Shown here one piece after another: positions 1 through 26,133 of a DNA stretch of 26,133 nucleotides. Both the position numbers and the translations under genes were made by a program. Position 1 is the stretch's first letter, and each line of letters opens with the position of its first letter. A model generated the notes under the pieces. It was not told the DNA's origin. It worked only from the letters and a program-made list of their open reading frames with translations, and did no database searches. This DNA comes from Elysia marginata (Eukaryota > Mollusca > Gastropoda > Plakobranchidae), in the NCBI GenBank assembly GCA_019649035.1, contig BMAT01012373.1:2690-28822 (forward strand). Reading direction: 5' to 3'.

Positions 1-495
1 GGCTATTTTTAGTACCACAGTGGCCATATTGGAAAGCTCATTTGCATAAAAAAATTTTTTTTAATATTATCTCTATTTAAACCCATCTGATCCCACCTAT
101 CAGGTTAAATCACATTTTAAAAAAATACTTTAAAAAAAGCACATCTGAGGGGTATTCTACCTCAATACAAACATAGTTGTAGTAACTACTCACTCAATTT
201 AGAGTAAGATAAATAAAAAGATCTTAGGTCCTAAATTAGACGAAGAAAATTAACAGCCTTTAAGGCATCTTTCCTGCAGAATAGAAATTGTTTCTATTAA
301 AAAAGCATTCAAACTGAGTAATTACAGAAATAAATAAAGAACCTAGATGGATATCTAAAAAAATATTTTTAGTCAGTGGTTGTTACGAAGTGAAAATATA
401 GAAAAAAATTAGCCTCATTTTTCTACAAAATCAGAACTCTGCTGAAGGGAGTTCTCGAAAATTTGTTCAACCTAAGTCCAAGTGAAAGCCCTCAC
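1..495 (-). other. ABCC8/9: Intron after E21, partial
   Basis: AT-rich sequence beginning (in transcription order) with the E21 donor. No further exon, repeat or RNA gene was recognised. The next exon lies outside the window. Confidence 0.7.
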
Positions 496-25835
<25,340 letters not shown>

Positions 25836-26133
25836 CTGTGGAGCAAAAGAAATTGAGAATGATAGAATGATGTTTTCAAAGTTGTAGGCTTCCTTTTTTC
25901 AATTTTCATGGTATAAAAGCCAAGCAATCGCAAGAAAATTACGGAGTTTCAGTGTTTCACTGTTAAAACTTTTCCAATAGTTGAAATAGTTTGAGATAAA
26001 GATGCCAAGAGAAGCAACTCCACTTATGACATCAGGTTTTTACTTTGTTTAATTAAAATTTAGACATGAGATATTCATGATTTGGATATATATATATGTA
26101 TTCATGGTTTGGATGCCCTTACATTGAAGAATA
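25836..26133 (-). other. ABCC8/9: Partial intron upstream of E1
   Basis: 298 bp, AT-rich, with a short (TA)n near 26087-26097. The preceding exon is outside the window. Confidence 0.7.

Overview
The window is an internal piece of one large, intron-rich animal gene read on the minus strand. Exon-intron structure with GT-AG borders, AT-rich introns, tRNA-derived SINEs, a dead mariner transposon, a pogo/Tigger-type MITE and many microsatellites mark it as a metazoan nuclear genome. The SINE types and compact exons are what I would expect in a mollusc, probably a gastropod; that placement is an inference. Nothing prokaryotic or viral was seen.

I could place 21 coding exons (E1-E21, numbered in transcription order within the window) from 25835 down to 496. 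Their splice phases agree at every junction and together they give 1002 uninterrupted codons. The protein is an ABCC-family ABC protein, best matched to the sulfonylurea-receptor branch (ABCC8/ABCC9, the regulatory subunit of ATP-sensitive K+ channels). The window holds the end of the linker before TMD1 (E1), TMD1 (E2-E9), an unusually long Ser/His-rich linker (E9-E11), the complete NBD1 (E11-E17), a Gly/Ser/acidic linker (E18-E19) and the start of TMD2 with a glycosylated-loop candidate (E20-E21). The 5' part (N-terminus and any TMD0) lies beyond 26133; the rest of TMD2 and NBD2 lie before position 1.

Region by region, in + coordinates: 1-3470 holds E21, E20, a SINE, a GA microsatellite and a 15-copy 44-bp minisatellite. 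3471-10660 holds E19 and E18 around a 6.3-kb intron full of repeats: two SINEs, a LINE-tail-like stretch, three local tandem repeats, one unexplained open frame at 7237-7464, and a 60-bp repeat family split by a SINE-bearing block. 10661-13552 holds E17, a 120-bp tandem duplication that copies the E17 splice acceptor and the start of the exon, a broken mariner element, and E16. 13553-18298 holds E15-E11 (the NBD1 core) with a Tigger-like MITE and a G-quadruplex-type motif in introns. 18299-26133 holds the long-linker exon E10 and TMD1 exons E9-E1, in plain AT-rich introns.

The points most worth checking are the enlarged TMD1-NBD1 linker, the duplicated E17 acceptor that would lead to a stop codon after 17 codons, two in-frame donors on E18, a GC-AG intron after E8, and the transposon remains. 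No new multi-gene system is visible; this is one gene plus repeats.
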